A DNA stretch of 64,000 nucleotides. Source: Pseudomonas extremorientalis. GTDB lineage: Bacteria; Pseudomonadota; Gammaproteobacteria; Pseudomonadales; Pseudomonadaceae. Shown piece by piece: positions 46,664 through 54,907 of this stretch. Location of the stretch: the NCBI RefSeq assembly GCF_001870465.1, contig NZ_MDGK01000028.1, positions 1 to 64,000 on the forward strand, read 5' to 3'. Position numbers and translations under genes: made by a program. The notes below the pieces were generated by a model. It was given only the letters and a program-made list of their open reading frames with translations. It made no database searches and was not told where the DNA came from. How positions within the stretch are numbered: the stretch's first letter is position 1; every line of letters starts with the position of its first letter.

Positions 46664-47551
46664 TTATTGAGCCAGCGACGGAGAATTGACGGCACTCTGT
46701 CGAACCGGCGGTTTTACCGGGGCCGGTGCAGTTTGTGTGCCAGCCCGCTTCAAGGCCGCATCCGGTGTTGCATTGGCGGTGCCGGTGCCGGTCAGGCTGC
46801 GGCGCACATCCAGGTTGCGCGAGACCACCAGCACCACCCGACGGTTACGCGCGCGGCCTTGCGCCGTGGCGTTGTTGGCCACCGGTTGGAACTCACCGTA
46901 GCCCACCGACGCCAGGCGTCCAGGGTTGACGCCCTGCATCGCCAGCATCCTGACGATGCTCGCCGCTCGTGCCGACGACAGCTCCCAGTTGGTCGGGTAC
47001 TGCGCGGTGCTGATCGGAACGTTGTCAGTGAAGCCTTCGACGTGGATCGGGTTCTCGAACGGTTTGAGGATCGCCGCCACTTTGTCGATGATGGTGAATG
47101 CCTGGTCGCTGGGCATCGCATCGGCGCTGGCGAACAGCAGGCTGGAGTTCAACTCGATCTCCACCCACAACTCGTTGCCGCGCACCGTCATCTGGTTGGA
47201 GCTGATCAAGTCGCCAAACGCGGCACTGATGTCGTCGGCGATGCTTTTCAGCGGGTCGCTGGTGCCGCCCACGCCGGCGGCGGTTTCATCGCTGTCGTTG
47301 ACCAGCGGCTTGGCCGGGGTCACGGTCTTGGGCCGTTCTTCACCAATAGGGATCGGCTTGAGCGCACGGTCGGCATCGTTGAACACGCCGATCAGCGCCT
47401 GGGAAATGACTTTGTACTTGCCTTCGTTGATCGACGAGATGGAGTACATCACCACGAAAAACGCGAACAGCAGGGTGATGAAGTCCGCATAGGACACCAG
47501 CCACCGCTCGTGGTTGACGTGTTCTTCAGGCTCGCGACGGCGACGGCTCAC
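46664..47551 (-). CDS. motD: Flagellar stator protein MotD (MotB family)
   Basis: This 295-residue inner-membrane protein has one membrane segment (WLVSYADFITLLFAFFVVMY) that contains the proton-carrying Asp (YADF). It ends in an OmpA-like peptidoglycan-binding domain (IHVEGFTDNVPI; NWELSSARAASIVRML; VGYGEFQPVANN). With MotC it forms the second stator of Pseudomonas. The GTG 47551 has GGAGGT at 8 bases; a TTG two codons earlier is too close to that site. A REPIN separates it from motC. Confidence 0.92.
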   Translation of the reverse strand: MSRRRREPEEHVNHERWLVSYADFITLLFAFFVVMYSISSINEGKYKVISQALIGVFNDADRALKPIPIGEERPKTVTPAKPLVNDSDETAAGVGGTSDPLKSIADDISAAFGDLISSNQMTVRGNELWVEIELNSSLLFASADAMPSDQAFTIIDKVAAILKPFENPIHVEGFTDNVPISTAQYPTNWELSSARAASIVRMLAMQGVNPGRLASVGYGEFQPVANNATAQGRARNRRVVLVVSRNLDVRRSLTGTGTANATPDAALKRAGTQTAPAPVKPPVRQSAVNSPSLAQ

Positions 47552-47596
47552 AGGCAATTACCTCCCTGCACACAGTACTCACTGCCAACCGGTTCA

Positions 47597-47730
47597 TTGT
47601 GGCGAGCGAGCTTGCTCGCGTTGGGCTGCGGAGCAGCCCCAAAACCCGGCACCGCAATCTTTCTGAAAAAACACGGTGCCTGGATCAGGGCCGCTTCGCG
47701 CCCCAACGCGAGCAAGCTCGCTCGCCACAA
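47597..47730. repeat. REPIN (paired REP sequences) between motC and motD
   Basis: Two perfect 29-base inverted arms (47597-47625, starting TTGTGGCGAGCGAGC, and 47702-47730) flank about 75 bases. Each arm contains its own GCGAGC-AAGC palindrome. This is the two-REP REPIN layout, typical of P. fluorescens genomes and mobilised in trans by RAYT transposases; no RAYT gene is in the window. It fills most of the 196-base motC-motD gap. Confidence 0.92.
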
Positions 47731-47747
47731 GTAGATACTCATGGTCA

Positions 47748-48488
47748 TCAATCCATGAAGCCCTGGAGCTTCAATTCGATGGAACGCGGGTTCTCGCCCT
47801 CGGCGATCGACAGGATGCCTTCGAGCAGCATCTCGCGATAACGCGACTGGCGCATGGCAATCGACTTGAGTTTGCTGGCCACCGGTAACAGCACCAGGTT
47901 GGCACTGGCCACGCCGTAGATGGTGGCGACAAACGCCACGGCAATGCCGCTGCCCAGTTGCGAGGGGTCGGCCAGGTTGCCCATCACGTGGATCAGGCCC
48001 ATCACCGCACCGATGATGCCGATGGTCGGCGCGTAGCCGCCCATGCTTTCGTAGACTTTGGCGGCGTTGATATCGCGGCTTTCCTGGGTGTAGAAATCCA
48101 CTTCCAGAATGCTGCGGATCGCTTCCGGCTCGGCACCGTCCACCAGCAATTGCAGGCCTTTGCGCGCGTAGCTGTCGGGCTCGGCATCGGCCACGCCTTC
48201 CAGGCCCAGCAGACCTTCCTTGCGCGCGGTGAGGCTCCAGTTGACCACGCGGTCGATGCCACCGGGCAGGTCCACGCGTGGCGGGAAAATGATCCATATC
48301 AGAATCTGCATGGCGCGCTTGAACGAGCTCATGGGCGATTGCAACAACGCCGCGCCCACGGTGCCGCCGATCACGATCAGCGCCGCCGGGCCGTTGGCCA
48401 GGGCGCCGAGGTGCCCGCCCTCGAGGTAGTTGCCGCCGATGATCGCGACAAACGCCATGATGATGCCGATCAGGCTCAGTACATCCAT
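47748..48488 (-). CDS. motC: Flagellar stator protein MotC (MotA family)
   Basis: This 246-residue protein has four membrane segments: [20 protein letters not shown] at the start, PAALIVIGGTVGAALL, then GGYAPTIGIIGAVMGLIHVM and GIAVAFVATIYGVASANLVL in the second half, with a large cytoplasmic loop between. It forms the proton channel with MotD. Its ATG overlaps the cheB stop (TGATG). The pair is distinct from MotAB, which is not in this window. Confidence 0.93.
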   Translation of the reverse strand: MDVLSLIGIIMAFVAIIGGNYLEGGHLGALANGPAALIVIGGTVGAALLQSPMSSFKRAMQILIWIIFPPRVDLPGGIDRVVNWSLTARKEGLLGLEGVADAEPDSYARKGLQLLVDGAEPEAIRSILEVDFYTQESRDINAAKVYESMGGYAPTIGIIGAVMGLIHVMGNLADPSQLGSGIAVAFVATIYGVASANLVLLPVASKLKSIAMRQSRYREMLLEGILSIAEGENPRSIELKLQGFMD

Positions 48489-49618
48489 CAGAGGCAGGCC
48501 TCCACCAGATGCTTGCCGATGTCGTCCAGGCTGTAGACGGCGTCGGCCAGGTCCGCCTTGACGATGGCCATGGGCATGCCATAGATCACGCAGCTGGCTT
48601 CGTCCTGGGCCCAGATGGCACTGCCGCCTTGCTTGAGCAGGCGCGCACCTTCACGGCCGTCGGCGCCCATGCCGGTGAGCACCACCGCCAGAACTTTGTC
48701 ACCGTAGGACTTGGCTGCCGAACCGAAGGTGATGTCCACGCATGGCTTGTAATTCAGACGTTCGTCGCCCGGCAGGATTTTGATCGCGCCACGGCCGTCG
48801 ACCATCATCTGCTTGCCACCGGGGGCCAGCAGCGCCAGGCCAGGGCGCAGGATGTCGCCATCCTCGGCTTCCTTGACGCTGATGCGGCACAGCTTGTCCA
48901 GGCGCTCGGCGAACGCCTTGGTGAACGCCGCCGGCATGTGCTGGATCAATACGATCGGCGCCGGGAAGTTGGCCGGCAATTGGGTCAATACGCGTTGCAG
49001 CGCAACCGGGCCGCCGGTGGAGGTGCCGATGGCGACCAGCTTGTAGGCCTTGCGCTTGGGTGCGGGCGAATGCGAAGACGCAGGCGCCGCCGTGCGAGCG
49101 GGTGCCACCGCAGGCCGTGCCACCGGCGCAGGCGCAGGGCGCGCAAACGACGATGTCGGTGCCGCTGGAGCCGGTGCTGGCGCAGCGGTTGGCGCAGGCG
49201 CGCTGAACAGGCTGCGACGGTTACTGCGCGAAATGCTGTGCACTTTCTCGCAGAGCATCTGCTTGACCTTCTCGGGGTTGCGCGAGATGTCTTCGAAATT
49301 CTTCGGCAGGAAGTCCACCGCGCCGGCGTCCAGCGCATCCAGGGTGACCCGGGCGCCTTCGTGCGTCAGCGAGGAAAACATCAGGACCGGGGTCGGGCAG
49401 CGTTGCATGATGTGCCGGACTGCCGTGATGCCATCCATCATCGGCATCTCGTAGTCCATGGTGATCACGTCCGGTTTCAACGCAATGGCTTGATCAATCG
49501 CCTCTTTGCCGTTGGTGGCCGTGCCGACCACCTGGATCGTTGGATCGGCGGAAAGAATTTCCGAGACGCGGCGGCGGAAGAAACCCGAATCGTCCACCAC
49601 CAGGACCTTGACTGCCAT
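48488..49618 (-). CDS. cheB: Chemotaxis methylesterase CheB
   Basis: This 376-residue protein has a receiver domain (residues about 1-120, phospho-acceptor Asp55 in [13 protein letters not shown]), a long Ala/Pro linker (about 140-190), and a CheB methylesterase domain with the serine motif [12 protein letters not shown] and later LIQHMPAAF and [12 protein letters not shown]. It demethylates and deamidates receptors. ATG 49618 starts the receiver; the frame continues nine codons upstream without a ribosome site. motC overlaps its stop. Confidence 0.95.
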   Translation of the reverse strand: MAVKVLVVDDSGFFRRRVSEILSADPTIQVVGTATNGKEAIDQAIALKPDVITMDYEMPMMDGITAVRHIMQRCPTPVLMFSSLTHEGARVTLDALDAGAVDFLPKNFEDISRNPEKVKQMLCEKVHSISRSNRRSLFSAPAPTAAPAPAPAAPTSSFARPAPAPVARPAVAPARTAAPASSHSPAPKRKAYKLVAIGTSTGGPVALQRVLTQLPANFPAPIVLIQHMPAAFTKAFAERLDKLCRISVKEAEDGDILRPGLALLAPGGKQMMVDGRGAIKILPGDERLNYKPCVDITFGSAAKSYGDKVLAVVLTGMGADGREGARLLKQGGSAIWAQDEASCVIYGMPMAIVKADLADAVYSLDDIGKHLVEACL

Positions 49619-49666
49619 AAACACTCCGTTAGGCGGGGCGGGCACTACCGCCCTGCCCCACCAGAA

Positions 49667-51868
49667 TCAAATACGCCGAGCGGCGTAACGCTTGAGCATG
49701 CTCGGAACATCGAGAATCAGCGCGATCCGACCGTCACCGGTGATGGTCGCACCCGACATGCCCGGGGTTCCCTGCAGCATCTTGCCCAAAGGCTTGATGA
49801 CCACTTCTTCCTGGCCAACCAGTTGGTCGACGACAAAGCCGATGCGCTGGGTGCCCACGGAGAGAATCACCACATGGCCTTCGCGCTGCTCTTCATGCTT
49901 GGCCGATGCCACCAGCCAGCGCTTGAGGTAGAACAGGGGCAATGCCTTGTCGCGCACGATCACCACTTCCTGGCCGTCCACCACGTTGGTGCGCGACAGG
50001 TCGAGGTGGAAGATTTCGTTGACGTTGACCAGCGGGAAGGCGAACGCCTGGTTGCCCAGCATCACCATCAGGGTCGGCATGATCGCCAGGGTCAACGGCA
50101 CCTTGATGACGATCTTGGAGCCCTGGCCCTTGGTCGAGTAGATGTTGATCGAGCCGTTGAGCTGGCTGATCTTGGTCTTCACCACGTCCATGCCGACGCC
50201 ACGGCCGGACACGTCGGAAATCTCGGTCTTGGTCGAGAAGCCCGGGGCGAAGATCAGGTTGTAGCACTCGGTGTCGGTCAGGCGGTCGGCGGCGTCCTTG
50301 TCCATCACGCCGCGCTTGACCGCGATGTTGCGCAATATGGTCGGGTCCATGCCTTTGCCGTCGTCAGTGATCGACAGCAGGATGTGGTCGCCCTCTTGCT
50401 CGGCGGCCAGGATCACCTTGCCGTTGCGCGACTTGCCCGAGGCTTCGCGCTCTTCCGGGGTTTCCACGCCGTGGTCCACGGCGTTGCGCACCAAGTGGAC
50501 CAGCGGGTCGGCCAGGGCCTCGACCAGGTTCTTGTCGAGGTCGGTTTCTTCGCCCACCAGTTCCAGGTTGATTTCTTTCTTCAGCTGACGCGCGAGGTCG
50601 CGAACCAGGCGCGGGAAGCGCCCGAAGACTTTCTTGATCGGCTGCATCCGCGTTTTCATCACGGCGGTCTGCAGGTCGGCGGTCACCACGTCGAGGTTCG
50701 ACACGGCCTTTTGCATGGCTTCATCGCCGCTGCTCAGGCCCAGGCGCACCAGGCGGTTACGCACCAGTACCAGTTCGCCGACCATGTTCATGATGTCGTC
50801 CAGGCGCGCGGTATCCACCCGCACGGTGGTCTCGGCTTCACTGGCAGGCTTCTCGGCTGCCGGTGCCGGGGCGGCGCGCGCCGGAGCAGGTGCGGCGGCC
50901 GGAGCCGGTGCTGGCTTGGCGGCTGGAGCAGGCGCAGCGGCCTTGGCGGCGGCCGGTGCAGCTGTCGCAACCGCAGCGGCCGGGGCCACTTCACTGAACT
51001 TGCCCTTGCCGTGCAATTCGTCCAGCAGGGATTCGAACTCGTGATCGGAGATCAGCCCATCGCCCGCAGGAGCGGCACTGGCAGCAGCCGGTGCCGCAGC
51101 CGTGGCGGCGACTTCCGGCAAGGCGTCGGCCGCGAAGGTGCCCTTGCCATGCAGTTGGTCGAGCAATGCCTCGAACTCATCGTCGGTAATATCGGTGCTG
51201 GCGCTGGCCGCCGGTGCATCCGCAGCCGCAGCGGCGGGTGCCACGGCGTCAGCCGCAAACTGGCCTTTGCCATGCAACTGGTCGAGCAGCGATTCGAACT
51301 CAGCGTCGGTGATGTCTTCGCTGGTCGGTGCGGCGACCGGCGCGGCCGGTGCTTGCGCCTCGGCCTTGACGGCACTGAGGGAGTTGAGCAGCTGCTCGAA
51401 CTCGCTGTCGGTCACATCCGGTTCGGCCTCAACCACAGGCTCCGGCGCGGCTTCAACCACCGGTGCGGCCGACGTGTCGGCAGGCTCCGCATAGCGCGCC
51501 AGGGCGGCCAGCAGTTCCGGGGTCGCCGCCGTGATCGGGGCACGCTCACGCACCTCGCTGAACATGCCGTTGACCGCATCCAGTGCTTCGAGAATCACGT
51601 CCATCAACTCCGAATCAACGTGACGCTCACCCTTGCGCAGGATGTCGAACACGTTCTCGGCGATGTGGCAGCACTCCACCAGCTCATGGAGCTGGAGGAA
51701 GCCGGCGCCCCCTTTTACAGTGTGAAAACCGCGAAAAATTGCATTGAGCAGGTTCGCATCATCCGGTCGGCTTTCCAGCTCGACCAGTTGCTCGGACAAC
51801 TGCTCTAAAATTTCGCCGGCCTCTACAAGGAAATCCTGAAGGATTTCTTCATCGGCGCCGAAGCTCAT
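49667..51868 (-). CDS. cheA: Chemotaxis histidine kinase CheA
   Basis: This 733-residue kinase starts with P1, phospho-acceptor His49 (FRGFHTVKGGAGFL). A long Ala/Pro-rich region follows (about 120-345), with repeated motifs instead of an obvious P2 domain; then the dimerisation domain (VDTARLDDIMNMVGELVLVR), the HATPase domain (LVRNAVDHGVETPEER; ITDDGKGMDP; GRGVGMDVVKTKI) and a C-terminal CheW-like P5 domain. It phosphorylates CheY and CheB and binds CheW. The linker repeats are listed separately. ATG 51868 follows the cheZ stop by 11 bases. Confidence 0.96.
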   Translation of the reverse strand: MSFGADEEILQDFLVEAGEILEQLSEQLVELESRPDDANLLNAIFRGFHTVKGGAGFLQLHELVECCHIAENVFDILRKGERHVDSELMDVILEALDAVNGMFSEVRERAPITAATPELLAALARYAEPADTSAAPVVEAAPEPVVEAEPDVTDSEFEQLLNSLSAVKAEAQAPAAPVAAPTSEDITDAEFESLLDQLHGKGQFAADAVAPAAAAADAPAASASTDITDDEFEALLDQLHGKGTFAADALPEVAATAAAPAAASAAPAGDGLISDHEFESLLDELHGKGKFSEVAPAAAVATAAPAAAKAAAPAPAAKPAPAPAAAPAPARAAPAPAAEKPASEAETTVRVDTARLDDIMNMVGELVLVRNRLVRLGLSSGDEAMQKAVSNLDVVTADLQTAVMKTRMQPIKKVFGRFPRLVRDLARQLKKEINLELVGEETDLDKNLVEALADPLVHLVRNAVDHGVETPEEREASGKSRNGKVILAAEQEGDHILLSITDDGKGMDPTILRNIAVKRGVMDKDAADRLTDTECYNLIFAPGFSTKTEISDVSGRGVGMDVVKTKISQLNGSINIYSTKGQGSKIVIKVPLTLAIMPTLMVMLGNQAFAFPLVNVNEIFHLDLSRTNVVDGQEVVIVRDKALPLFYLKRWLVASAKHEEQREGHVVILSVGTQRIGFVVDQLVGQEEVVIKPLGKMLQGTPGMSGATITGDGRIALILDVPSMLKRYAARRI
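50996..51424 (-). repeat. Coding repeats in the CheA linker
   Basis: Within cheA three copies of the peptide pattern DITDxEFExLLDQLHGKGxF occur at about 51257-51320, 51136-51197 and 50996-51058 (the last begins LISDHEFESLLDELHGKGKF). A fourth, shorter relative (VTDSEFEQLLNSL) lies near 51385-51424. Ala-rich spacers of 20-30 residues separate them. They occupy the place where a P2 domain would bind CheY/CheB, so they are likely short docking helices. Confidence 0.85.
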
Positions 51869-51879
51869 GTGGGTGCTCC

Positions 51880-52668
51880 TTAGAAGCCTAAACTGGATAA
51901 CAGGTCATCGACATCATCTTGACCCGATACAACGTCTTCACGTTTATCGGCATGAATCTGCGGACCTTCACCCTTGGCGAGATGTTTTTGTGGATCTTTT
52001 TCCGAGAGGATCGCTTCGCGGTCATGTTCGATGCCGGCGAAACGGTCAACCTGGCCTGCCATAAGCACCAATTTGAGCAAGTTGCTTTCCACTTCGGTGA
52101 CCAACTGGGTCACACGCTTGATCACCTGACCGGTGAGGTCCTGGTAATCCTGGGCCAGCAGAATGTCGTTGAGGTTGCTGGAAACCGTACGGTTTTCCTG
52201 CTCGCTGCGTGACAGGAAACCGTCGACCCGACGCGCCAACTCGCGAAACTCCTCGGCCCCCACTTCCCGGCGCATAAAGCGGCCCCAGTCGTGGCTCAGG
52301 GCCTGGGCTTCAGTGGCCATGCCGTTGACCAGGGGCGTGGCGTTTTCCACCAGGTCCATGGTGCGGTTGGCCGCCGCCTCAGTCAGCCTGACCACATAGG
52401 ACAGGCGTTCGGTGGCATCGGTGATTTGCGAGATTTCTTCGGCCTGGGGCATGTGCGGGTCAATCTGGAAATTGACGATCGCACTGTGCAGCTCGCGTGT
52501 GAGCTTGCCCACTTCCTGGTACAGGCCGCGGTCACGGGTCTGGTTGAGCTCATGGATTAACTGCACCGCGTCGCCGAACTGGCCTCTTTCAAGGCTGTCG
52601 ACCAACTGGTGAGCATGCTTTTTCAGGGTCGACTCGAAGTCTCCCTGTGACGTTTCTTTATGCTCCAT
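51880..52668 (-). CDS. cheZ: CheY phosphatase CheZ
   Basis: This 262-residue helical protein has the CheZ active segment ILLAQDYQDLTGQVIKRVTQ (catalytic Gln in QDYQDLTGQ) and ends in a short CheY-binding tail (DVVSGQDDVDDLLSSLGF). It removes phosphate from CheY. It lies 18 bases after cheY and 11 bases before cheA, on the same strand. Confidence 0.95.
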   Translation of the reverse strand: MEHKETSQGDFESTLKKHAHQLVDSLERGQFGDAVQLIHELNQTRDRGLYQEVGKLTRELHSAIVNFQIDPHMPQAEEISQITDATERLSYVVRLTEAAANRTMDLVENATPLVNGMATEAQALSHDWGRFMRREVGAEEFRELARRVDGFLSRSEQENRTVSSNLNDILLAQDYQDLTGQVIKRVTQLVTEVESNLLKLVLMAGQVDRFAGIEHDREAILSEKDPQKHLAKGEGPQIHADKREDVVSGQDDVDDLLSSLGF

Positions 52669-52686
52669 AGCTCCCCCGCGATGGCA

Positions 52687-53061
52687 TTAGCCGTGGATGC
52701 GTTCGAAGATTTTTTCGATCTTCTCTTTCAAGGCCAATGCCGTGAATGGCTTGACCACGTAACCGTTGACCCCGGCCTGGGCGGCTTCGATGATCTGCTC
52801 ACGCTTGGCTTCGGCGGTGACCATCAGCACAGGCAGGCTGCGCAGCTTTTCGTCAGCGCGCACGTGGCGCAGCAAGTCGATACCGGTCATGCCCGGCATG
52901 TTCCAGTCCGTTACCAGAAAGTCGATGCTCCCGCTGTTGAGGATCGGAATGGCCGTAATGCCGTCATCCGCCTCGACCGTGTTTGTGAACCCAAGGTCAC
53001 GCAACAGGTTTTTTATGATCCGCCGCATCGTTGAGAAGTCATCAACGATGAGGATTTTCAT
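52687..53061 (-). CDS. cheY: Chemotaxis response regulator CheY
   Basis: This 124-residue single receiver domain has acidic residues at positions 7-8 ([12 protein letters not shown]), phospho-acceptor Asp52 ([13 protein letters not shown]), and the conserved Thr and Lys in [11 protein letters not shown] and [11 protein letters not shown]. It switches flagellar rotation through FliM, encoded at 62984. ATG 53061 matches CheY of P. aeruginosa, but GGAGGT is 15 bases away and better placed for a TTG at 53073, which would add four residues; the start is therefore a little uncertain. Confidence 0.94.
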   Translation of the reverse strand: MKILIVDDFSTMRRIIKNLLRDLGFTNTVEADDGITAIPILNSGSIDFLVTDWNMPGMTGIDLLRHVRADEKLRSLPVLMVTAEAKREQIIEAAQAGVNGYVVKPFTALALKEKIEKIFERIHG

Positions 53062-53142
53062 GTTCTTGTCCAATTCGACCTCCAAGCAGTCTTAAACGCG
53101 CCCAGCACCTGGACGCGCCATTTCAATCAACAGGCATTACAC

Positions 53143-53226
53143 AAAAAGGACTGCCGGGGGCACCACGGGTCGAACCCGCGAAGGCCGGTTGCCCTCGCGG
53201 TATCGTCTGCAGTGTCCCCACACTGC
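53143..53226 (-). ncRNA. Structured sequence between fliA and cheY (terminator or small RNA)
   Basis: Read on the minus strand, this has a 7-bp hairpin GCAGTGT-GGGG-ACACTGC (53226-53209) and a 10-bp hairpin CCGCGAGGGC-AACCG-GCCTTCGCGG (53200-53176). It also has a CGGGT-TCG-ACCCG palindrome (53178-53166), and a segment GCAGTCC (53154-53148) able to close the whole by pairing with GGACACTGC (53217-53209), directly followed by TTTTT. It looks like a branched terminator or a short stable RNA processed from the fliA message. It resembles no tRNA. Confidence 0.45.
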
Positions 53227-53230
53227 CTGT

Positions 53231-53971
53231 TCAGCGCGCTCGCCACTCTCCCAAACGCCCCCGCAAGCGGGCTGCGCACTGGCTGTGCAACTGGCTGACC
53301 CGCGATTCGCTGACACCCAGGACCTCACCGATTTCCTTGAGGTTCAGCTCTTCGTCGTAGTACAGCGCCAACACCAGCCGCTCACGCTCCGGCAAATTGG
53401 CAATCGCGTCCGCCAACGCTCCCTGGAAACGCTCATCTTCCAGGTCACGCGATGGCTCCATATGAGCACTCGCGCCGTCCTCGTGCAGCCCTTCATGTTC
53501 GCCGTCCTGCAACAGGTCGTCGAAACTGAACAGGCGGCTGCCCAAGGTATCGTTCAAAATCCCGTAGTAATCGTCGAGACTCAATTGGAGTTCGGCCGCA
53601 ACTTCGTGATCTTTAGCGTCGCGACCGGTTTTTGCTTCAATTGCGCGAATTGCGTCACTGACCATGCGTGTGTTGCGGTGTACCGAACGCGGCGCCCAGT
53701 CACCTTTGCGCACTTCATCGAGCATCGCGCCACGGATGCGGATGCCCGCATACGTCTCGAAACTCGCCCCCTTGCTCGCGTCGTATTTGGTCGACACTTC
53801 GAGCAGGCCGATCATACCCGCCTGGATCAGGTCTTCGACCTGCACGCTGGCGGGCAGGCGTGCCAGCAGGTGATAGGCAATGCGCTTGACCAGGGGCGCG
53901 TAGCGCTCGATCAACTCGCCCTGGCTGTCACGGGCAGACTTCTTGTAAGCGTTGTAGCCGGTCGCTGTCAT
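53231..53971 (-). CDS. fliA: Flagellar sigma-28 factor FliA
   Basis: This 246-residue sigma factor transcribes late flagellar and chemotaxis genes. Region 2 (YAPLVKRIAYHLLARLPASV; IQAGMIGLLEVSTKYD; FETYAGIRIRGAMLDEVRKG), region 3 and region 4 (LPERERLVLALYYDEELNLK; IGEVLGVSESRVSQLHSQC) are all present. ATG 53971 overlaps the fleN stop (ATGA) and has AGGAC upstream. The cheV promoter in this window is a predicted target. Confidence 0.96.
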   Translation of the reverse strand: MTATGYNAYKKSARDSQGELIERYAPLVKRIAYHLLARLPASVQVEDLIQAGMIGLLEVSTKYDASKGASFETYAGIRIRGAMLDEVRKGDWAPRSVHRNTRMVSDAIRAIEAKTGRDAKDHEVAAELQLSLDDYYGILNDTLGSRLFSFDDLLQDGEHEGLHEDGASAHMEPSRDLEDERFQGALADAIANLPERERLVLALYYDEELNLKEIGEVLGVSESRVSQLHSQCAARLRGRLGEWRAR

Positions 53972-54801
53972 AGCACGGGTCCTGCGCTCGTCTGATGCAC
54001 CAATCGCTCGACGAAAAACTCCAGATGCCCCCGGGGGTTGGCGGGCAACGGCCAGGTATCGACCTTCTGGGCAATAGCCTTGAACGCCAATGCACACTTG
54101 GAACGAGGGAATGCTTCGTAGACTGCACGCTGCTTTTGCACAGCCTTGCGCACACACTCGTCGTAGGGAACTGCGCCGACGTATTGTAAGGCGACATCGA
54201 GGAAACGATCCGTGACCTTGGTCAACTTGGCGAACAGGTTGCGCCCTTCCTGCGGACTCTGGGCCATGTTGGCCAGGACGCGGAAGCGGTTCATGCCGTA
54301 ATCACGGTTAAGCAGTTTGATCAGGGCGTAGGCGTCGGTGATCGAGGTGGGTTCATCGCAGACCACCAGCAACACTTCCTGCGCGGCGCGCACGAAGCTG
54401 ACCACGGATTCGCCGATCCCGGCGGCGGTGTCGATCACCAGCACGTCGAGGTTGTCGCCGATGTCACTGAAGGCCTGGATCAGGCCGGCATGCTGCGCCG
54501 GGCTCAGGTGCACCATGCTCTGGGTGCCGGAGGCGGCCGGGACGATGCGGATGCCACCGGGCCCTTGCAGCAGCACATCGCGCAGCTCACAACGGCCCTC
54601 GATCACATCGGCAAGGGTGTGCTTGGGCGTCAGCCCCAGCAGAACGTCGACGTTCGCCAACCCCAGGTCAGCATCCAGCAGCATGACGCGACGGCCAAGC
54701 TCTGCCAGGGCCAGGGACAAATTCACTGACACGTTAGTTTTTCCGACGCCACCTTTGCCGCCGGTCACCGCGATCACCTGTACGGGATGCATGCTGCCCA
54801 T
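53968..54801 (-). CDS. fleN: Flagellar number regulator FleN (FlhG)
   Basis: This 277-residue MinD-family ATPase has a P-loop GGKGGVGKTN at residues about 14-23, VMLLDADLGLANVD and VIDTAAGIGESV. FleN restrains FleQ and, with FlhF, limits Pseudomonas to one polar flagellum. ATG 54801 has AAGGT upstream. A 106-base gap after flhF; fliA is coupled to its stop. Confidence 0.95.
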   Translation of the reverse strand: MGSMHPVQVIAVTGGKGGVGKTNVSVNLSLALAELGRRVMLLDADLGLANVDVLLGLTPKHTLADVIEGRCELRDVLLQGPGGIRIVPAASGTQSMVHLSPAQHAGLIQAFSDIGDNLDVLVIDTAAGIGESVVSFVRAAQEVLLVVCDEPTSITDAYALIKLLNRDYGMNRFRVLANMAQSPQEGRNLFAKLTKVTDRFLDVALQYVGAVPYDECVRKAVQKQRAVYEAFPRSKCALAFKAIAQKVDTWPLPANPRGHLEFFVERLVHQTSAGPVL

Positions 54802-54907
54802 TTTATTTCTTTACCTTGTCTTGCTTAGACGCAGGCTACATGGCTTGGCCGCGTGAATCGCTTGCAGACCATCGATGTAGATACTTTTCACGGTGTTCAT
54901 ACCGTCC

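Noticed and set aside
53148..53200. tRNA-like GGGTTCGACCC segment near cheY
   Set aside because: The T-arm stem does not pair in tRNA register and no anticodon or acceptor stem can be built.
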